Source of the DNA: Theodoxus fluviatilis | Lineage: Eukaryota; Mollusca; Gastropoda; Cycloneritida; Neritidae | NCBI GenBank assembly: GCA_034096865.1 | Contig: JAWQFJ010019037.1 | Location: 5,001-15,000, forward strand | Reading direction: 5' to 3' | DNA length: 10,000 nt | In this document: piece after piece, positions 7,216-10,000 of the stretch | Position numbering within the stretch: the first letter of the stretch is position 1 | Layout of the letters: every line of letters starts with the position of its first letter | Notes under the pieces: generated by a model | What the model was told of the DNA's origin: nothing | Seen by the model: only the letters and a program-made list of their open reading frames with translations | The model's database searches: none | Made by a program: the position numbers and the translations under genes

Positions 7216-7830
7216 TTGAAACCGCTGTCAGCTGGGCAAACGCAGCCGCCGATAGGCAGCGCTGATTGTAGGAAGAGGCTATCCCTCCAGTCACTGCTGG
7301 GTTCGCTAAGTCAATTAAATCACTACTGGACTGTGCTCGTCTGCCAACTATGGCGTCTGGACACTTCCCTAAGCACATTTTGTTCACAAATCGTTTCAAG
7401 GTTTCAGCACAGAGTAAAAATGTAAGAATGATCCATTATCAATATCATCGATGGTTTTCAGTGGTAATCAAACTTTCCCCATGGTTTGGTGCTATATTTT
7501 TGCCATCCTCAAGCGATCCTCATTCCTTAAAAAGTACGGACACAAACGTCTTCTGCCACGTAATGGCTCACTCAGCTTGTTTTATCTTTCAAGTATGACG
7601 CTGTTACCATTTTTAGCTTGACCCTCAATGACCCGGCCGGATGAAACGACAATGCGTCTCCGGCCTTTGGTGAAAGGGACTGCGAGTTGTGATCCAGGGA
7701 TGTGACGAAAAAACAAATTACATTCAGGCTCGCATGTAACTTCACGGAATTATGAGAAAAATCTGTATGTATCGAAAGAAATACTATAGGAACTATTACG
7801 ATCATATTTGCCGGAATCTTACGTTGATGT
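7216..7830. other. Anonymous sequence beyond the LINE 5' truncation
   Basis: The minus-strand frame of 116 codons at 7049-7399 overlaps the LINE out of frame and shows no domain. A 7-bp inverted repeat (GGCCGGA/TCCGGCC) lies around 7636-7665. No other gene or repeat is supported. Confidence 0.4.
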
Positions 7831-7848
7831 AGCAGCAGCAGCAGCAGC
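7831..7848 (+). repeat. (AGC)6 trinucleotide repeat
   Basis: Six perfect AGC units. No surrounding open frame suggests that it encodes a Gln, Ser or Ala run. Confidence 0.9.
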
Positions 7849-7890
7849 TGTCACAGAGATTAAAATTCAACCATTGTAGTGCTTGCATTC

Positions 7891-7935
7891 CATGGTAGCG
7901 TTCAGCGCGCGAGTGCGTGAAGGGAGGCTACCATG
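7891..7935. repeat. Hairpin-forming inverted repeat
   Basis: CATGGTAGC (7891-7899) is exactly complementary to GCTACCATG (7927-7935). Inside the 27-base spacer, TTCA (7901-7904) can pair with TGAA (7918-7921) and a GC-rich core can pair further, giving an extended bulged stem. It could be a remnant of a small foldback element or a structured RNA; neither is shown. Confidence 0.5.
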
Positions 7936-8640
7936 TTCACCTGTGACGAGTTTTGGATTACAGGAGTTACTTCCCTTTCATCGTCGACGTGTCAAGTTTT
8001 AAAGGTGTAAGTTGGTTCGTAAGTAAGCAGAACAATAAAAAAGTGTTAATCAATTTGTGCGTGGGTTTGAATAATATGATAGATGTGGCTATACACTCGT
8101 GGTACGTCACATGAACATTAAGGAAGACATTAATAGTTCTTTACGGAGCAAAATCTTCCATGGTTAAACATTTATTTTTTAAGCGCTAAGCATGAACTCG
8201 CAGATGTCAAACTGCAATAAAGATTAATTAATGTGGTTTGTCATGCTATGAAAGTAGTATCAGGTCTGTATATAAGAACGCGAGCAATTTTAAGGGAACA
8301 CAACCTTACATTCTGGCAAGAGCCTAAGCGTAAACTGCGCAGGCATAGTACATAGGGCCTACCTACACATTTGGACACAGGTGCGAAAGGCAACAATGAA
8401 TGGCTAATGCATTTGGTCCTGTGTGTTTGATCCCACAAAACGGACAAAGCCATTTACCAGTATTCAGTCAAACAGAGTGAGTTGCAATCATTTGACACGA
8501 GCTAAGTCTCGGGTATCGTCCTCTGTGAACTTCTGTCATGGCTTCAACTTTTTTAGATGTTGCTTCTCACTTGTGGCTCCCCATATGTTTTCACCTCGGC
8601 TTTCCTACCCACTTCTTCCATGCATTTCCCCCTAATTCCC
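7936..8640. other. Anonymous sequence
   Basis: A short frame from ATG 7933 (MFTCDEFWITG...) ends at a stop next to GTGTAAGT near 8006, but neither the frame nor the donor is convincing. The stretch from about 8560 to 8645 is pyrimidine-rich and precedes the possible exon at 8671. Nothing else stands out. Confidence 0.35.
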
Positions 8641-8670
8641 TCTCCTGACCTGCTGATACACTCCTTACAG

Positions 8671-8772
8671 CGTTTCAAGTGTGCACAGCGGGATTCCCCT
8701 CGACTCCACGGGTGGCGCCACTCGTGACATTTGGCATCGTTTCAGACCTCTGCGGTGTGATGATATTTTTTG
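8671..8772 (+). other. Possible exon between splice-like signals
   Basis: A pyrimidine-rich stretch with CTGAC and CTGAT branch-like motifs (about 8644-8657) leads to CTCCTTACAG ending at 8670, and TTTTTTG|GTGAGC offers a donor at 8773. Two of three frames are open across the intervening 102 bp, one reading SVSSVHSGIPLDSTGGATRD and the other FQVCTAGFPSTPRVAPLVTF. I recognise neither. Both signals are respectable, but without an ORF match this remains a low-probability exon. A 10-bp perfect palindrome, GTGGCGCCAC, lies inside at 8712-8721. Confidence 0.2.
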
Positions 8773-9002
8773 GTGAGCAGCCACTTAGCATGGGGGTGAA
8801 AAAAGAGAAAGGCGATGTTTCCTGAAAGCGAGAGTGGGAGTGGGAGGCAGCCAAAATCGATGGCTAAACTCAATGGCTGTCATCAGGGGAGAGAACTCCA
8901 GCCATCATCAGCGTGACGCCGCCACATCCGGGAGGCTGGGGTATCTGAGAGAGTGTTAATTTCCCGACCTTTCACGACCAGCTCGCAGTCCTCCCAGCAA
9001 CC
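8773..9002. other. Anonymous sequence with short repeats
   Basis: GATGGCT (8859-8865) and AGCCATC (8900-8906) form a 7-bp inverted pair, with CATCA repeated nearby. No gene is supported. Confidence 0.35.
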
Positions 9003-9057
9003 CAGTCTGACCTAAGTGCGTCATTAAAGCACTTTGCATTTTGATTGGCCCAGACTG
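9003..9057. repeat. Nested inverted repeats
   Basis: The outer arms CAGTCTG (9003-9009) and CAGACTG (9051-9057) enclose the inner arms AAGTGC (9014-9019) and GCACTT (9029-9034). ATTGG (9044-9048), an inverted CCAAT box, lies between them. The arms are short, and the arrangement may be coincidental or the core of a decayed foldback element. Confidence 0.35.
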
Positions 9058-9089
9058 AAGGACGACAAGAGGGCACTGATTGCCCACCC

Positions 9090-9103
9090 GCGCCACCTAG
9101 TGG
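9090..9103 (-). promoter_or_regulatory. CTCF core consensus match
   Basis: The minus strand reads CCACTAGGTGGCGC, which fits all 14 positions of the commonly quoted CTCF core CCASYAGRKGGCRS. CTCF is conserved across bilaterians and binds such sites to organise chromatin loops. The same bases also form a 15-bp dyad (CGCCAC-CTA-GTGGCG, 9091-9105), so the match could derive from a palindromic repeat. Occupancy is not shown. Confidence 0.4.
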
Positions 9104-9105
9104 CG

Positions 9106-9500
9106 AGCGTGGTGATCAATGAAGAAAGGGAAGAGAAAAAAGTGGACAGCTAGGAGGGATGGACGTCCCAACAGGGCCGGAGGGAGAAGCTTAGTTTAGG
9201 AATTTCTTTCAACTTTCTTTTCCTTTCGGGACGATGAATTCGAAGGGAGGCAGGGCAAGCAGTCGTATTTAAATTTCAGTCGTCCGCTCCGTTGCGCAGC
9301 AGAGAAAGAAATATGGCTTAGAAAACTTGGGTTTATTTGGTCTGCAAGAAGATACTGTTCCATGCAGTTGCAAAAAATAACAGGTTTTCGTTCTGGCTTC
9401 ATCACTTAAATCAGGACTGACACAGGGGACAACGATTTCTCAAAAATGACATTATTTCTCAATCTGTGCCCATGAATGATATCAAGCTTCACCAGACACG
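9106..9500. other. Anonymous sequence
   Basis: A minus-strand frame of 69 codons (9196-9405) has no recognisable motif and no splice or promoter support. I see no repeat or element. Confidence 0.35.
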
Positions 9501-9564
9501 AAGACACACATACACACACACATACACACACACACGCACGCACGCACATGCACGCATACTCACG

Positions 9565-9595
<31 letters not shown>

Positions 9596-9600
9596 GCAAA

Positions 9601-9640
<40 letters not shown>
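9501..9640 (+). repeat. AC-rich compound microsatellite
   Basis: About 140 bp of (AC)n is interrupted by ACGC, ATAC, ATGC and CAAA variants, with a pure AC block at about 9604-9640. Alternating purine-pyrimidine sequence of this length can adopt Z-DNA. Cys-Val and Thr-His frames through it are artefacts of the repeat. Confidence 0.95.
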
Positions 9641-9642
<2 letters not shown>

Positions 9643-9970
9643 ATATAAATTCACGTATGAACACGACATAAATCATAACCACACCCTTGTTGAAAACAGG
9701 CCTGTGCTGTTGTAAAATCCCAAAGACATGTTTTTTGACACGCAAGGTCGTGTTTTCCATTTACAAAAATGCCACACTGTCTGAGATTCCTGGCATGCCC
9801 TCGTCGCTTTGAAGTTGGCCGCCTCAGAAAAGTCAGTAAACATCGTCTCTGAGAGAGCATCCGAAACAGTTCACATGCACTCTTAGGGCACGCACTTATT
9901 CTTGTTCGTGGCGTAACTCACATAGTGTTCTTTGTAAACACGCTGCCCTACGTGTGGTGTACTGTTATTG
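9641..9970. other. Anonymous right flank with an open minus-strand frame
   Basis: A minus-strand ATG frame of 69 codons (9651-9860, beginning MLSQRRCLLTFLRRPTSKRR) contains several Cys and has normal-looking composition, but I recognise no domain and it runs to the edge of the AC repeat. It is not called as a gene. Confidence 0.25.
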
Positions 9971-9977
9971 CTTACAG

Positions 9978-10000
9978 ATGGAGTCCCAGCAACCCAGAGG
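9978..10000 (+). other. Possible exon start at the window edge
   Basis: TGTTATTGCTTACAG (9963-9977) is a moderate 3' splice site followed immediately by ATG and the in-frame codons MESQQPR up to the window end. This could be the first coding exon of a plus-strand gene that continues to the right. Only 23 bp are visible, so the call is tentative. Confidence 0.2.

Noticed and set aside
7049..7399. 116-codon minus-strand ORF
   Set aside because: It overlaps the LINE linker region out of frame and has no recognisable motif.
8712..8735. TGGCGCC resembling a retroelement primer-binding site
   Set aside because: No LTR ends, polypurine tract or gag/pol sequence lies nearby. The motif is part of a simple 10-bp palindrome.
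9171..9185. CAGGGCCGGAGGGAG resembling another hAT-type terminus
   Set aside because: No matching inverted end or target duplication is found in the remaining sequence.
9406..9760. Cys-Val and Thr-His rich ORFs on both strands
   Set aside because: They are translations of the AC-rich microsatellite.

Overview
The window looks like intergenic or intronic DNA from a large, repeat-rich animal genome, most likely a marine invertebrate and perhaps a gastropod or other mollusc. The organism call is an inference. It rests on long AT, AC and ACC microsatellites, a 24-bp minisatellite, short foldback DNA elements, a decayed jockey-superfamily non-LTR retrotransposon, a THAP-domain relic, AATAAA-type poly(A) signals and GT-AG splice-like signals. 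There is no bacterial-style gene packing, and no intact protein-coding gene can be supported.

Layout, left to right. Positions 1-180 hold nothing recognisable. Positions 187-215 carry an E-box and a TGACGTA motif, followed by a broken THAP-type zinc-finger coding sequence (291-564) that runs into a G-quadruplex-prone tract (565-602). AT and AC/ACC microsatellites follow (825-1092). Positions 1194-1242 carry a second E-box/CRE cluster with a very short ORF and a good splice donor, then a short ORF and an AATAAA signal (1465-1647). A 345-bp terminal-inverted-repeat element with homopolymer-rich interior lies at 1808-2152, flanked by GACAA on both sides. A second foldback element with perfect 28-bp ends lies at 2599-2834.

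Positions 2835-3700 are anonymous. A 24-bp tandem repeat of about 27 copies occupies 3714-4372; because 24 is divisible by three, all three plus-strand frames stay open across it. Positions 4373-5185 are anonymous. A strong polypyrimidine tract plus AG introduces a coding-like 31-codon stretch at 5206-5301. It ends just before the 3' tail of a minus-strand LINE (about 5322-7215), which is 5' truncated, carries two in-frame stops and lacks part of reverse transcriptase motif B.

The right third (7216-10000) has only weak signals: a trinucleotide repeat, a hairpin, a possible exon at 8671-8772, nested inverted repeats at 9003-9057, a match to the bilaterian CTCF core consensus at 9090-9103, a long AC-rich microsatellite, and a possible splice acceptor followed by ATG at the extreme right edge.

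The genes do not form a pathway. The recognisable parts are unrelated remnants (THAP relic, LINE, two foldback elements) in a non-coding setting. Any host gene is represented at most by isolated candidate exons on the plus strand (5206-5301, 8671-8772, 9978-end), which would need transcript data to confirm.
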